Positions 1 to 9,605 are shown, numbered from the stretch's first letter. The stretch: DNA of 64,000 nucleotides from Mucilaginibacter sp. CSA2-8R (GCF_038806765.1 NZ_CP152389.1:4712001-4776000), one strand, 5' to 3'. Made by a program: numbers and translations. Notes: a model not told the origin generated them from the sequence alone.

Positions 1-1207
1 ATTTTACCATATCAACCGGCACTTCAAAATACTCGCAAACCAGGCTTTGTATGTACTCAATCGAGATTTCTTTAACCGAGTTTTTAACAAAGTTTTTGAG
101 CATGGACTTAGCCAGGTTCAAATCAATCTCGCGGCGCATCAGGGTTGATTGTGCCAGTAACGATACCATGGCACCTTCCAGCTCACGCACGTTGTTATCT
201 ATGTTATGCGCTACATACTCAATTACATCATCAGGTAGCTCAATACCATCCTGATAAGTTTTGTTTTTGAGTATCGCCATCCGGGTTTCCAGATCAGGCG
301 TTTGTAAATCGGCCGATAGGCCCCATTTAAAACGTGATAATAATCGTTCTTCCAAGCCAGCCAAATCTTTTGGTGCTTTATCCGAAGTAATGATTAACTG
401 CCTGCCCGACTGGTGCAGGTGGTTAAAAATATGGAAAAAGAAATCCTGAGTTTTTTCTTTACCGGCAAAGTTGTGCACATCGTCCATAATCAACACATCA
501 ATGGCCTGGTAAAAGTTTACAAAGTCATTAATGTTGTTATGTTTGAGGGCATCAACAAACTGCTGCGTGAATTTCTCACACGATACATAAAGCACCAGCT
601 TATCAGGCAGGGTACGCTTAATTTCGTTACCTATGGCCTGTGCCAGGTGGGTTTTACCTAAACCTACACCGCCATAAATCATGAGCGGGTTAAACGATGT
701 ACCTCCCGGCTTGGCGGCTACGGCATAACCTGCCGAACGGGCCAAACGATTACAATCGCCCTCAACAAAATTTTCAAAAGTATAGTTCTGATTAAGTTGC
801 GGGTCAACATGCAATTTTTTTAAACCGGGTATCACAAACGGATTTTTGATATCTTTATTTAAAGAGATCGGAACCGGCATAGATTGATTTTTAGCCTCTG
901 CACCGTTGCCATTAGATGGCATATTGGTGGTAAAGGGCTTACTGGATGATGATTGCTCTACCACTATATTATACTCGAGCCGGCCTTCCTCTCCCAGCTG
1001 CTTTTTAATGGTTTTACGAAGCAGGCCTACGTAATGTTCTTCGAGCCACTCGTAAAAAAATAAACTTGGTACTTGTATGGTTAGTACGCTTCCCTCCAAC
1101 CGCAAGGCCTTAATAGGATCAAACCACGTCTTAAAACTTTGGGCCGGAATGTTATCTTTAATAATCTGAAGGCAACTATTCCAAACGTTAGTACTCGTTT
1201 TTTCCAT
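1..1207 (-). CDS. dnaA: DnaA replication initiator (partial, 3' end outside window)
   Basis: AAA+ ATPase that binds oriC and opens the duplex for replication. About 402 residues are present; the C-terminus runs off the left edge. Domain I begins with MEKTSTNVWNSCLQIIKDNI. A P-loop GGVGLGKTHLAQAIG is encoded at about 629-673 and Walker B DVLIMDDVHN at about 470-499. The usual sensor/arginine-finger stretch follows, and the first ~70 nt encode the beginning of domain IV (ISIEYIQSLVCEYF). The helix-turn-helix DnaA signature itself is missing because of the window edge. The ATG at 1207-1205 is preferred since it gives the standard domain I N-terminus. Family assignment is certain. Confidence 0.97.
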   Translation of the reverse strand, partial: MEKTSTNVWNSCLQIIKDNIPAQSFKTWFDPIKALRLEGSVLTIQVPSLFFYEWLEEHYVGLLRKTIKKQLGEEGRLEYNIVVEQSSSSKPFTTNMPSNGNGAEAKNQSMPVPISLNKDIKNPFVIPGLKKLHVDPQLNQNYTFENFVEGDCNRLARSAGYAVAAKPGGTSFNPLMIYGGVGLGKTHLAQAIGNEIKRTLPDKLVLYVSCEKFTQQFVDALKHNNINDFVNFYQAIDVLIMDDVHNFAGKEKTQDFFFHIFNHLHQSGRQLIITSDKAPKDLAGLEERLLSRFKWGLSADLQTPDLETRMAILKNKTYQDGIELPDDVIEYVAHNIDNNVRELEGAMVSLLAQSTLMRREIDLNLAKSMLKNFVKNSVKEISIEYIQSLVCEYFEVPVDMVK

Positions 1208-1684
1208 ACATGTTAAAGATAAAATACTGATTTCCAAAACCCAACCCCAACTTTAGTTGAGACCTTTATGGAACATCGAATATTCGAAAAAAAAGCGGAT
1301 TAAAAAATTAAAAATTAAATTTGCGAAGCTGATTTTTTAATGCTATAGCAACTAAAAGTAAACAGAATTTCGCTTAAAAAAAACAATCAACACAACCACA
1401 AACACCTGACAGTCAAATCAATACAGTAAATTCCTTTGATTAGCAATGAATAACTGGCAGACAAGCGTCCCATATCTTCATACCGCTGTAAGCAAGCATC
1501 AATACTTAAGCCACAATTCAAATTTAATTCACCGTTTTAACCTAATTGATTGGCAATGCGGGCAATAATATTTTAGATACAAAGAGCCATAAACCTATAG
1601 TTAACTCTTGTGATTAAAAGCAGTATAGCTTTATATACAGCTTAATGTACACAATTAAACACCCCGGCCAGCAACAGTTACCGG
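1208..1684. other. intergenic region upstream of dnaA, no gene seen
   Basis: About 477 AT-rich bases between dnaA and the 176-residue gene. I looked for DnaA boxes (TTATCCACA and near variants) on both strands and saw none convincing, so an origin is not supported here despite the position next to dnaA. No plausible ORF or RNA gene was recognised. Confidence 0.5.
1214..1221 (-). promoter_or_regulatory. possible -7 promoter element of dnaA
   Basis: On the minus strand this reads TATCTTTA, 7 of 8 matches to the Bacteroidota -7 element TAnnTTTG. It ends six bases before the dnaA ATG, so the leader would be very short. No good -33 TTTG was found at the right distance. Inference from consensus only. 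Confidence 0.25.
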
Positions 1685-2215
1685 TTAAAATAATTCTTCC
1701 AAATCTTTATGAATCATGCCGGCAGCCACTTCATACGGATTGTTTTCTACCTGGCTCAGATGCGTCAGTAAAGCACGGCTAAAATCGAGCGCTGTGGCAT
1801 TTTCGGGCAGGCCCCTTAAAGTAGTATTTAATAAATTGGCGGTATCATCTTTTAAACGTCTTACCACGGCCCAGGCCCGGCTGCTTACATATACCTGTTG
1901 AGTTATGTTATGTTGATACTCGCTGCTTAGCTCCTGTAAGGCCAAATAATGCAGCTCGGTGGCAGATTGCCCCGCATTGCTAATGCGCACCAGCAGGTTA
2001 GCCGGGTTAATACGTTCTACTAATAAGGTAACACGTTCATAAGCTTGCAAACGCAACGGCAAGGTTTGGTTATCGGCAGCTTTTTTAAGCTCGAGTACCT
2101 GCAGGCGCTCATTCTTATCAAGGTAGGGCTTTATTAAGTAAAAAGCTACCCACACTACTCCTACACCTGCAATAGTCAGTTTCAGAATATCTAACAAAAT
2201 ATTGTAGATTACCAT
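1685..2215 (-). CDS. unknown membrane-anchored protein
   Basis: 176 residues. One hydrophobic segment at about residues 4-28 with no cleavage site, so it is probably an N-terminal anchor with the rest in the cytoplasm. The remainder is Leu/Ala-rich and helical, with no catalytic motif that I recognise. It resembles conserved Bacteroidota proteins of unknown function found near housekeeping genes. It is divergent from the downstream Fe-S carrier gene and shares its upstream region. No function is proposed. Confidence 0.75.
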   Translation of the reverse strand: MVIYNILLDILKLTIAGVGVVWVAFYLIKPYLDKNERLQVLELKKAADNQTLPLRLQAYERVTLLVERINPANLLVRISNAGQSATELHYLALQELSSEYQHNITQQVYVSSRAWAVVRRLKDDTANLLNTTLRGLPENATALDFSRALLTHLSQVENNPYEVAAGMIHKDLEELF

Positions 2216-2280
2216 AGGTCTTACAGTGTTAAACCGAAGTCATAAATAGGTTCGGGGCGACAAAAATCTGCATTTTAACT

Positions 2281-2288
2281 TATATTTG
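2281..2288 (+). promoter_or_regulatory. -7 promoter element for the IscA-type gene
   Basis: TATATTTG matches TAnnTTTG exactly and lies 20 bases before the start codon at 2309. This is the expected place for a Bacteroidota sigma-ABfr promoter. The -33 element is not obvious. Confidence 0.45.
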
Positions 2289-2308
2289 TACAGATAATTT
2301 TAAATAAC

Positions 2309-2662
2309 ATGAGTATTGCTGTTGATACCGCACTGGCACCGGTAACTTTTACTGAGGGCGCCGTTAAAGAACTTAAGAAGTTAAAAGACCAGCAAGAGTT
2401 GAGCGACGATTTTGGCTTGCGTGTTGGCGTTGAAGGCGGTGGTTGTGCCGGCATGAACTACATTTTAGGCTTTGACCAGCAAAAAGAAGGCGATAAAGAA
2501 TACCTGATTGATGGCATTAAAGTTTATATGCACAAGGCACACGGCATGTACCTGGCAGGTATGCAGGTTGACTTTCAGGACGGCCTGAATGCCCGTGGGT
2601 TTGTGTTTAACAACCCCAATGCATCAAGCACCTGCGGTTGTGGAACTTCGTTTGCGGTATAA
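2309..2662 (+). CDS. IscA/HesB-type iron-sulfur carrier
   Basis: 117 residues, the normal length for A-type carriers that receive Fe-S clusters from a scaffold and pass them to apoproteins. The three conserved cysteines are present: C46 in GGGCAGMNY and C109/C111 in the C-terminal CGCGTSF. The family motif spacing is intact, so it should be active. No isc or suf genes adjoin it here, so whether it is ErpA-, IscA- or SufA-like cannot be decided from context. It sits downstream of a good -7 element and ends at a strong hairpin shared with the convergent TlpA gene. Confidence 0.92.
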   Translation: MSIAVDTALAPVTFTEGAVKELKKLKDQQELSDDFGLRVGVEGGGCAGMNYILGFDQQKEGDKEYLIDGIKVYMHKAHGMYLAGMQVDFQDGLNARGFVFNNPNASSTCGCGTSFAV

Positions 2663-2675
2663 TTAAATAAAACTT

Positions 2676-2718
2676 AAACAAAACAGGCAGCTTTTTTATA
2701 AGGCTGCCTGTTTTGTTT
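2676..2718. terminator. bidirectional terminator between convergent genes
   Basis: A perfect 16-bp stem (2676-2691 with 2703-2718) and an 11-base loop containing a T run. It follows the Fe-S carrier stop by 13 bases. Its right part overlaps the last codons of the convergent TlpA-like gene, whose stop lies in the loop. Confidence 0.75.
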
Positions 2719-3436
2719 GATCGGCTAATGCTTCGTTAATTGCCTTCTTCATCCAGTGGGTGTTGCCCATATTAAAGCTAACGCTCGAGAATGCTATCTT
2801 CCCTGCTTTATCTATCACTACGTTAGTTGGATACAAATGCAGCTTATACTTATCCGCATGGTAACGACCATTCTCAATGATATGATAATTAAAGGGCTGC
2901 TTCTTTATAAACTGCTTAATGTCATATGCTTCATCTAAAGCTATCGCCACAAACAGCACGTCCGGATTATTTTTGTACGAATCTGCCAGTTCGTTTAAAT
3001 CCGGAATTTCCTGCCGGCAAGGCGGGCAATTGATAAACCAAAAATTCAGCACGATTACTTTGCCTAACAACTTTTTGGTATCAATTTTTTCATTGGTGAT
3101 GTCTTTGTCTTTAAAGGGCCTTAGCATATCGCCCACCTTAAAATTTTCACTTTCGTTCGGCTTGGGCAACTGCGCTCTTAAGATTTCCTTTTCTCCATTA
3201 GTCAGCTTAACTAATACATAAGATATACTATCGGTATTGGGTTGTTTCAGGGCTTTGATAGAATAGTCGCCTGTTCTGGTTAAGCGCGACCAAACTAAAT
3301 AGGGATATATGACGCCATTTTCGTCTTTGATGATACTGGACTCATTAAGAGTTACACGCTTTGTAATGGAGTTAGTTTGCGCTTTGGCGACCAACCCAAA
3401 AGCAGCGAGAATCAAATAAAGTAAACCTTTTTTCAT
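2696..3436 (-). CDS. TlpA-like periplasmic thioredoxin
   Basis: 246 residues with a signal peptide (MKKGLLYLILAAFGLVAKAQ). The redox motif CPPC is at residues 137-140 in NFWFINCPPCRQEIPDL, the usual TlpA/ResA context where the domain begins with a membrane-exported thioredoxin fold. The first ~100 residues are not thioredoxin-like and may be a family-specific N-terminal domain. It probably reduces or isomerises disulfides of exported proteins, but its partner is unknown. The last codons overlap the terminator hairpin shared with the upstream-facing Fe-S carrier gene. Confidence 0.88.
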   Translation of the reverse strand: MKKGLLYLILAAFGLVAKAQTNSITKRVTLNESSIIKDENGVIYPYLVWSRLTRTGDYSIKALKQPNTDSISYVLVKLTNGEKEILRAQLPKPNESENFKVGDMLRPFKDKDITNEKIDTKKLLGKVIVLNFWFINCPPCRQEIPDLNELADSYKNNPDVLFVAIALDEAYDIKQFIKKQPFNYHIIENGRYHADKYKLHLYPTNVVIDKAGKIAFSSVSFNMGNTHWMKKAINEALADQTKQAAL

Positions 3437-3541
3437 TAACTGTATTTTGTATCAAGGTACAAATGCTAACCATAAAATACAAGCGTTATCATGCATAGCA
3501 AGGTTTATAGTTTTCACTTTATTGTATGATCATCTTCTCCC

Positions 3542-4627
3542 ATGAAATATTTCCTAATTGTACTATTGTTTATTAGCCCCATCATTACCCAGGCCCAATT
3601 AAAACCCGGATTTGATGTACAAGAGTATTTAGAATTGCTGAGGGTATCGAGGCAGCAAACCGATACACTTAAAGGCGACCTTACTCCTCGCCCTACACAT
3701 TATAAAAGGGTGTATCGATCGCCGATTGGGCCGCTGTTAAACCGTTGGGAACTATGGACGGGGAACCAATCGGCCGTTCTCAGCATCAGGGGAACCACTA
3801 AAGACCAGATTAGCTGGCTCGAAAATTTTTATGCAGCTATGGTGCCGGCTGTTGGCCAGCTTCATATCAATGATAGTACCTTATTTAAATATCACTTGGC
3901 CGATCACCCGAAAGCTGCCGTACATATTGGCTGGCTGCTCGGCATGGCCGAACTTGCCAAAACAGTAATCCCTAAAATACAAGAGCTCTACCAAAAGCAG
4001 GGCATTAAAAATATAACCATTATGGGCCATAGCCAGGGTGCAGCTATTGCCTACCTGTTAAGGTCGCACCTGGCATGGTTACAACACGAAAAGGTTATAC
4101 CTGCCGATATTACTTTTAAAACGTATTGCAGCGCACCGCCCAAACCCGGCAATTTATATTATGCGTATGATTATAACTACCTGACCCGCGGCGGCTGGGG
4201 CATTGCCGTAACTAATGCTGCAGACTGGGTTCCGCAAACACCATTTACTATACAAACCCTGGATGATTTTACGGCTTTAAATCCGTTTGGCGATGTGTCT
4301 GCTGCAGTAAAAGGCCAATCTATTTTTGTAAGATTATACGTAAAGTATGTGTATAACCGCTTACGTAAACCACCATTACGTGCTGTAAAAAACAATCAAA
4401 AATATCTTGGGCATATGGTGTATAAGTTTATCAAAAAAACATTACCCCAGTTTCAGGAGCCCGAATATGCACCTACTAACCAGTATACCAGCTGTGGTAT
4501 CCCTGTTATTTTGATGCCTGATGATGCTTACCGGCAAAAGTTTCCGGATAATCCTAAAAATGTATTTGTGCATCACCTGTTTTGGCCTTACTATTATTTA
4601 ACCGAAAAAGAATATGCTGCGCAATGA
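3542..4627 (+). CDS. secreted lipase-like alpha/beta hydrolase (class 3 type)
   Basis: 361 residues. Signal peptide MKYFLIVLLFISPIITQAQ. The nucleophile elbow GHSQG is at residues 162-166 (Ser164), preceded by hydrophobic strand KNITIM, as in fungal-type class 3 lipases (family motif GHSLG). SIRGTTKDQISWLENFYAAM upstream fits the region that carries the oxyanion hole and lid. Substrate cannot be told from sequence. The gene is convergent with the LacI regulator, leaving only ten bases between stops. Confidence 0.75.
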   Translation: MKYFLIVLLFISPIITQAQLKPGFDVQEYLELLRVSRQQTDTLKGDLTPRPTHYKRVYRSPIGPLLNRWELWTGNQSAVLSIRGTTKDQISWLENFYAAMVPAVGQLHINDSTLFKYHLADHPKAAVHIGWLLGMAELAKTVIPKIQELYQKQGIKNITIMGHSQGAAIAYLLRSHLAWLQHEKVIPADITFKTYCSAPPKPGNLYYAYDYNYLTRGGWGIAVTNAADWVPQTPFTIQTLDDFTALNPFGDVSAAVKGQSIFVRLYVKYVYNRLRKPPLRAVKNNQKYLGHMVYKFIKKTLPQFQEPEYAPTNQYTSCGIPVILMPDDAYRQKFPDNPKNVFVHHLFWPYYYLTEKEYAAQ

Positions 4628-4637
4628 ACGCAAAGCG

Positions 4638-5657
4638 TTAAAACTGCTTAACTGAAGACTGCCTGGCAATCAGCGAGGCAGGCAACACCAGTTTCTGGAA
4701 TTTGGTTTCGGTATTGGCCGGCTCCAGCTTGCTTAGTAATAGATTGATGGCGCTTTCGGCAATTTGTTCGATAGGTTGTGCAACAGTGGTGATAGTTGGG
4801 GTGTACATTTCAAACAAATCGTAATCATCAAAACCTACCACAGCCAAATCTAGCGGAATATTAAGCTGCATTGCCTTTGTGGCTTTTAGGCCCATGCGGC
4901 ACAGATAATTGGTCAGAAATAATACCGCATCCAAATCGGGGTTAGCCTGAAAAAAGCTTTTTATTTGATCAACTATGGCGTCGTTATTTTCAACAGCTAT
5001 TTTTTCAACCCTTTCCGTCATGCCATAGTGCTTCATAGCTTCGTTGTATCCCGAAAGCCTGTCCTGCATTTGTGGTTGCGTTGAGTTTAGGGTAATGAGG
5101 CCAATTTGCTTAAAACCGTTTAAAATAAGATGCTCGGTAGCTTGGTAAGCACTCTCCTTATTATCAATCATCACACTGTCAACATCCACTTCGGGCAAGT
5201 AGCGGTCAAGCAATACCACCGGTTTACCACTGGCCATAATGGCCTTTATTTCACTTCCTACTCCTTCTGGCGGTACAACAATATATCCATCAACATGCCG
5301 GTCGCGAAACATTTGCATCAGCTCGCGGGCTTTGGCTGTATCATTGCCGGTACTTGAATAAATAATTTTATAACCGTTGCGGTAGGCATTACCTTCAATC
5401 AATCGAGCTATACTGCCAAAAAACGGGTTTGCAATATCTTCTACCAGTAAACCTATAATATTGGTTTTACCTGTACGCAGGCTCCGGGCTAAAGTGTTAG
5501 GCTTATAATTTACTTCCTCTACCAAGTCAAGTACGTTTTTCACTACCTTGTCACTTATCCGCTTCTCTTTTGCACGACCGTTTAATATAAATGAAACAGT
5601 AGTAATGGATACGCCTAACTGCTTAGCAATGTCATTGATTGAAACTCTCTTTTCCAA
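4638..5657 (-). CDS. LacI-family transcriptional regulator
   Basis: 339 residues, standard LacI length. N-terminal helix-turn-helix and hinge: SINDIAKQLGVSITTVSFIL (residues 6-25), then NYKPNTLARSLRTG. The periplasmic-binding-protein-like ligand domain follows (GLLVEDIANPFFGSIARLIE onward). It is encoded just downstream of, and on the same strand as, the GH1 fusion and glycosyltransferase, so regulation of that sugar locus is likely. Effector unknown. A palindrome with a central CG at 17684 is of LacI-operator type, but its link to this protein is unproven. Confidence 0.93.
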   Translation of the reverse strand: MEKRVSINDIAKQLGVSITTVSFILNGRAKEKRISDKVVKNVLDLVEEVNYKPNTLARSLRTGKTNIIGLLVEDIANPFFGSIARLIEGNAYRNGYKIIYSSTGNDTAKARELMQMFRDRHVDGYIVVPPEGVGSEIKAIMASGKPVVLLDRYLPEVDVDSVMIDNKESAYQATEHLILNGFKQIGLITLNSTQPQMQDRLSGYNEAMKHYGMTERVEKIAVENNDAIVDQIKSFFQANPDLDAVLFLTNYLCRMGLKATKAMQLNIPLDLAVVGFDDYDLFEMYTPTITTVAQPIEQIAESAINLLLSKLEPANTETKFQKLVLPASLIARQSSVKQF

Positions 5658-5787
5658 AGTATAAGTGCAATACTGTATAAATGCACAACATACAAAATAT
5701 ACTGCATCTTTTAGAGCAAAAAATCATTTTAGCAAGCTCAAAACCAAGTTTTTTATATGAGGTACACTTTTTTAAGAGGTGTAATGA

Positions 5788-7935
5788 CTACGCTATTAAT
5801 TTGTGCTCATCAAAAAAACTACTTAATGCATTCTCGAGCGAGGGAAGCAACATACCACGTTCACTTTTTAAGGCAGTGTATTTTGGACGGACAGCTTTGT
5901 AATCCATGATTTGTACTGAAACCGGATTGATAAGATTGAGATTGTATCCACCGCGCCGTGCAATTTCCATAGCCAGGGCAGCCCTACTTACCGTGCCACT
6001 GTTGGCTAAATGCCATATACCCGACTCGTCATCAATTAATAAATTTAAACTGGTGTTTACCAAGTCGGGCACATAAGTAGGTGATATAAACACATCATGC
6101 TCAACCATAAACTCTTTTTGCGTTTTAAGGCTGTTAATGATGTTAACCACATAGTTTTGATGATCCCATGGACTAAACAAAATACCGGTTCGTACAATTA
6201 ATGCTGATGGATCATTCTTTAAAACATACTGTTCGGCCAGTGCTTTGCTTTGCCCAAATGTATTTAGCGGGTTAACCGCATCATTTTCAAAGTAGTGGTC
6301 GTTTTTGGCACCATCAAACACCATATCGCTCGAAAAGGTGAGCAACTTGATGCCGTATAGATTGCTGAAGTAGGCTAAATTTTCGGGCCCATGAGTATTG
6401 AGCTGGTAACAGCTATCAGAAGAAATTTCGGCTTGCTCAAGCTGTACAAATGATGCCGTGTTTACAATAGCCCACGGATTAAGGCGCCCTATAGTCTCCT
6501 TAATTTGCTCACGGCTTGTTATATCCAGTTCATTTTTACTGAGCAAATGATATTTGATATTACGCATATCACACAACCGGGCAAAAGCTTTAGCCAGTGA
6601 GCTGTTTTTACCTATTATCAATAAAGGCCGCTGTCTAGTATCGGCAATGGTAACGCGCGGCTTGCTTTCGTTATAAATAACGCGCATATCACGTTCCCAC
6701 CAGCCTTTAACTTTTAGTAAAGGATGATCGTAATGTTGTTTCTCGGCTAACTCTTTCAGCATTTTACCCAGTGCTGTAACGCGCGGGTAACCAGACAACA
6801 CATCAAATACACCTGGCTCGTAATCGCCGTTAGGCATGGTGAGCAATCGGTTCCAACCAAAAGAGCCGAGCAGCGCCCAAGCTGTTATAGCTACTAAATT
6901 CACTTTATCCTGCTCCAGCTTTTTACCGGTTTCCCAAATACTTTGCACCCAGCGCATTTGTTCTTCACGGGTACAATGTAAATGTACTTCGGTTACAGCC
7001 ATGGGCAGTTGGTAACGGTTCCATGCTTCTTTGAGTAAATTGTATAAACCGCTCGAGTTAGCATTACCTACTCTAACCACTTCTACGTCGGCATATTGAT
7101 GTTTACCATTGCCTCCATAGGTATGCGGCGGAAAATGAGCAATATTTTCGTCCAAATAGCGCTCTGAAGTGAGATAATAATTAAATCCCATTACGTCAGG
7201 CGGGCACGGGTTTTCCTCAAAAAACGCAAGTTCATCACAACTAATACCATTTCTTTGAAGATACAGATATAAAGGATGCCCGAGCACCACCTTGCCACAA
7301 AGCAAATCAAAGCTTAGCCAGCGACGATTATTTTCAAAATCGGCCTGGTACTGTAGTAAGGGTGTGCTATGTATCTTTCCTAAATCTTCGGTTTGCACCA
7401 GTTTAGCTTCAGGATTGATTTTTCTGATCTGCTGCATAGCCAACACCGTAGCCTTACACTCGTTCACTAAAATTTTCAGAAAGCTACGGTCGCTGTCGCC
7501 ATGCGGATGCCATAAGCCATAAAGGCCGCAAAAACGGGCGGTAGTTAAGGGCTCATTAACTGGCGTATAGTACTCCAACCACGGAAAACGCTCGGCAACT
7601 TTGGCAGCATAATCGGCCAACCCGTATACAAAACTATCTTCGAGCATATTAACATACGCCGGACCACTGCCATGGTGCACTAAACCAGCAATAGGTTCAA
7701 CACCACGGTTTTTTAACTGGAGCAATTTGCTTTCGGTATTACTCCAATCAATGATGGTATTTGTTTCTGGTTGGTGCTTTTCCCAAAGCACCGGATATCT
7801 CATTTTTGTTACACCTAAGTCTACAAAGAGATTTATGTCTTCGCTTCTGCTGTAATGTCCTGAGTATACGAGTTGGTCAAGATATTGGTCGCCAACCCGG
7901 TTTATAGTGCATTCAATGCCACCCCAAAGTTCCAT
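5788..7935 (-). CDS. fusion of GH1-like glycosidase and RmlD-like SDR domain
   Basis: 715 residues without signal peptide, hence cytoplasmic. Residues 1-~410 form a GH1-type barrel: the acid/base motif is TPVNEP (Glu128) and the nucleophile motif MAVTEVH (Glu316), both retained. Residues ~436-715 resemble dTDP-4-dehydrorhamnose reductase (RmlD), with NTASFVQLEQAE and FSSDMVFDG segments. However the SDR Tyr of the YxxxK motif is Phe (F560-G-Q-S-K564), and the NAD-binding Gly-rich loop reads IIGKNSSLAKAF with only one of three glycines. The SDR half may therefore be catalytically inactive. GH1-SDR fusions occur in Bacteroidota (my recollection). Lies in a sugar locus with LacI, a glycosyltransferase and GH2. 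Confidence 0.85.
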   Translation of the reverse strand: MELWGGIECTINRVGDQYLDQLVYSGHYSRSEDINLFVDLGVTKMRYPVLWEKHQPETNTIIDWSNTESKLLQLKNRGVEPIAGLVHHGSGPAYVNMLEDSFVYGLADYAAKVAERFPWLEYYTPVNEPLTTARFCGLYGLWHPHGDSDRSFLKILVNECKATVLAMQQIRKINPEAKLVQTEDLGKIHSTPLLQYQADFENNRRWLSFDLLCGKVVLGHPLYLYLQRNGISCDELAFFEENPCPPDVMGFNYYLTSERYLDENIAHFPPHTYGGNGKHQYADVEVVRVGNANSSGLYNLLKEAWNRYQLPMAVTEVHLHCTREEQMRWVQSIWETGKKLEQDKVNLVAITAWALLGSFGWNRLLTMPNGDYEPGVFDVLSGYPRVTALGKMLKELAEKQHYDHPLLKVKGWWERDMRVIYNESKPRVTIADTRQRPLLIIGKNSSLAKAFARLCDMRNIKYHLLSKNELDITSREQIKETIGRLNPWAIVNTASFVQLEQAEISSDSCYQLNTHGPENLAYFSNLYGIKLLTFSSDMVFDGAKNDHYFENDAVNPLNTFGQSKALAEQYVLKNDPSALIVRTGILFSPWDHQNYVVNIINSLKTQKEFMVEHDVFISPTYVPDLVNTSLNLLIDDESGIWHLANSGTVSRAALAMEIARRGGYNLNLINPVSVQIMDYKAVRPKYTALKSERGMLLPSLENALSSFFDEHKLIA

Positions 7936-8127
7936 TTTTATTTAGTTATACAAGCTTTTAGCCGGATGATATCCATCCGGCCATTTAGAGAATTTAAGTT
8001 GGGTAGCGGCACGGATGGTAAACAACAGCATTTTATGCATATCATTTACCTTTCCTTTTACCAACGCTTATTAAACTAACATCCCAAGCTTTGTTCCTAA
8101 ACTTAAATTACCTGAACAGTTAAGCGC

Positions 8128-9270
8128 TTAACTGGCAATAGAAAAGTCGCTATTTAAATGCCTGTTTATTAATTGCATCATGTTGCTTACTGTGTTATCC
8201 CATGATTTATCGGCCAAAAACAAATCTGTTTTAGCCAGCCATGCCGAACGATCTGCTACTTCGAGTTCGCGCTCAATGGCCTCAATAAAATCATCTGCAT
8301 TCACACCTATACTTACCAATTTATGGCGACCGTAAGGATTAATTACATCCTTTATAGGTGTTGAAACTACCGGTATACCTGCTGATAAATACTCAGGAGT
8401 TTTAGTTGGGCTGATAAACTTGGTCGACTCATTAATAGCGAAAGGAATTAAGGCAATATCCCATCCTGATAGATATGCAGGAAGTTCTTGATAGCTTTTT
8501 TGCCCCATGTAGTGAATGTTACTATTGGCAGGCAAAGTAGCCGGATCAATTTTCACAACCGGTCCAATTAAAATGATCTGCCAATTTGGGCGAGCATCGG
8601 CAATGCCTTTAATTAAGTCGATATCAAAACGCTCATCCAGCACACCGTAAAAACCAAGTTTTACACCTTCAATGTTGGCTTGATCAGCAGGCTGATCTTT
8701 AACCGTACGCGCTTTCAGAAAGTGCTCTTTCTCAATACTGCTCGGAAATGGATGAATGCTTGGGTGCTGCTGCTTTTTAGCTTCATACAACGACTGTCCG
8801 CCTGTAAATACCAAATCAGCCCGGCCCAAAAGTTTTTTCTCCATTTGGGTTAACTCTTTCGGCGCATTTTTAAAGGCCGACAGTTCGTCCATACAGTCAT
8901 AGATGGTTAATTTAGGAGTATGCTTTTCAGAGATAGCCAAAAACATTGGCGAGTAGTACCAAAATGCAAAATTATCCAGGTTTTTACCTTGTAAAAACTG
9001 ATCAACCAAATCAGTCATCGACTCAGTAACTTCTTTGTGGCTTAAGCCCTCAGGTAAATGGGGCACTCCAACAATAATATTATTGCCACGGTTGGTAAAT
9101 GATATATGTCCGTCGTCTTTGGCGTCAAAAATAGGTTCCTCCAAAATATAAACGGTACTGTATTTACTAAATCTGCTTAATAAGTGCTGCGGACGCTGAT
9201 AAACAAAGTCCCAACGCAGGTGGGAAAAGCAGAGTAAGTTAGAAGGAAAAGTTTTTGAGATAGCTTTCAT
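8128..9270 (-). CDS. GT-B fold glycosyltransferase
   Basis: 380 residues, soluble. N-terminal HLRWDFVYQRPQHLLSRFSK is typical of a glycosyltransferase group often annotated as family 1/4. The C-terminal donor-binding half has LGFYGVLDERFDIDLIKGI and the SPTKTPEYLSAGIPVVSTPI segment that carries the phosphate/sugar-binding Glu. It is the gene before the GH1 fusion, with a ~190-bp gap. Donor and acceptor are not apparent. An N-terminal start at the ATG 9270-9268 fits the beginning of the fold. Confidence 0.82.
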   Translation of the reverse strand: MKAISKTFPSNLLCFSHLRWDFVYQRPQHLLSRFSKYSTVYILEEPIFDAKDDGHISFTNRGNNIIVGVPHLPEGLSHKEVTESMTDLVDQFLQGKNLDNFAFWYYSPMFLAISEKHTPKLTIYDCMDELSAFKNAPKELTQMEKKLLGRADLVFTGGQSLYEAKKQQHPSIHPFPSSIEKEHFLKARTVKDQPADQANIEGVKLGFYGVLDERFDIDLIKGIADARPNWQIILIGPVVKIDPATLPANSNIHYMGQKSYQELPAYLSGWDIALIPFAINESTKFISPTKTPEYLSAGIPVVSTPIKDVINPYGRHKLVSIGVNADDFIEAIERELEVADRSAWLAKTDLFLADKSWDNTVSNMMQLINRHLNSDFSIAS

Positions 9271-9368
9271 AGGTATACTAATATTGATGGGATTTTTATT
9301 TTATAAGCATAACAACATCAGAACTTTAATGTTTAACTTCTAATTAAAAAAGGTCATAAATAAGAAAC

Positions 9369-9399
9369 AAATACGTATTTATACTTCGCGTATTACGTA
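9369..9399. promoter_or_regulatory. paired TACGTA palindromes, possible operator
   Basis: The 12-base palindrome AAATACGTATTT (9369-9380) is followed by a second TACGTA (9394-9399). Their centres are 22 bases apart, about two DNA turns. The site lies ~100 bases upstream of the glycosyltransferase start. Binding by a dimeric regulator is inference. Confidence 0.3.
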
Positions 9400-9605
9400 T
9401 TTTTACAGGCCTATTGATGTCTTAAATAAATAAAGCATCATTATTATTTAGTAAGTCAATCCGTTTCTGGTAGAACATATACATAACTCACATTTATTCC
9501 TTTAGTTTGGGGCGACAGGCTTAAACTATGTATTTTTCTTATTACGCTATGTTATTTCATAACACTCAAAACAATTTCACCTTCAGGCAGTTATAAAACG
9601 CTTTT

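Noticed and set aside
1208..1684. Possible oriC next to dnaA
   Set aside because: No recognisable DnaA boxes or ordered AT-rich repeats were seen by eye; proximity to dnaA alone is not enough.
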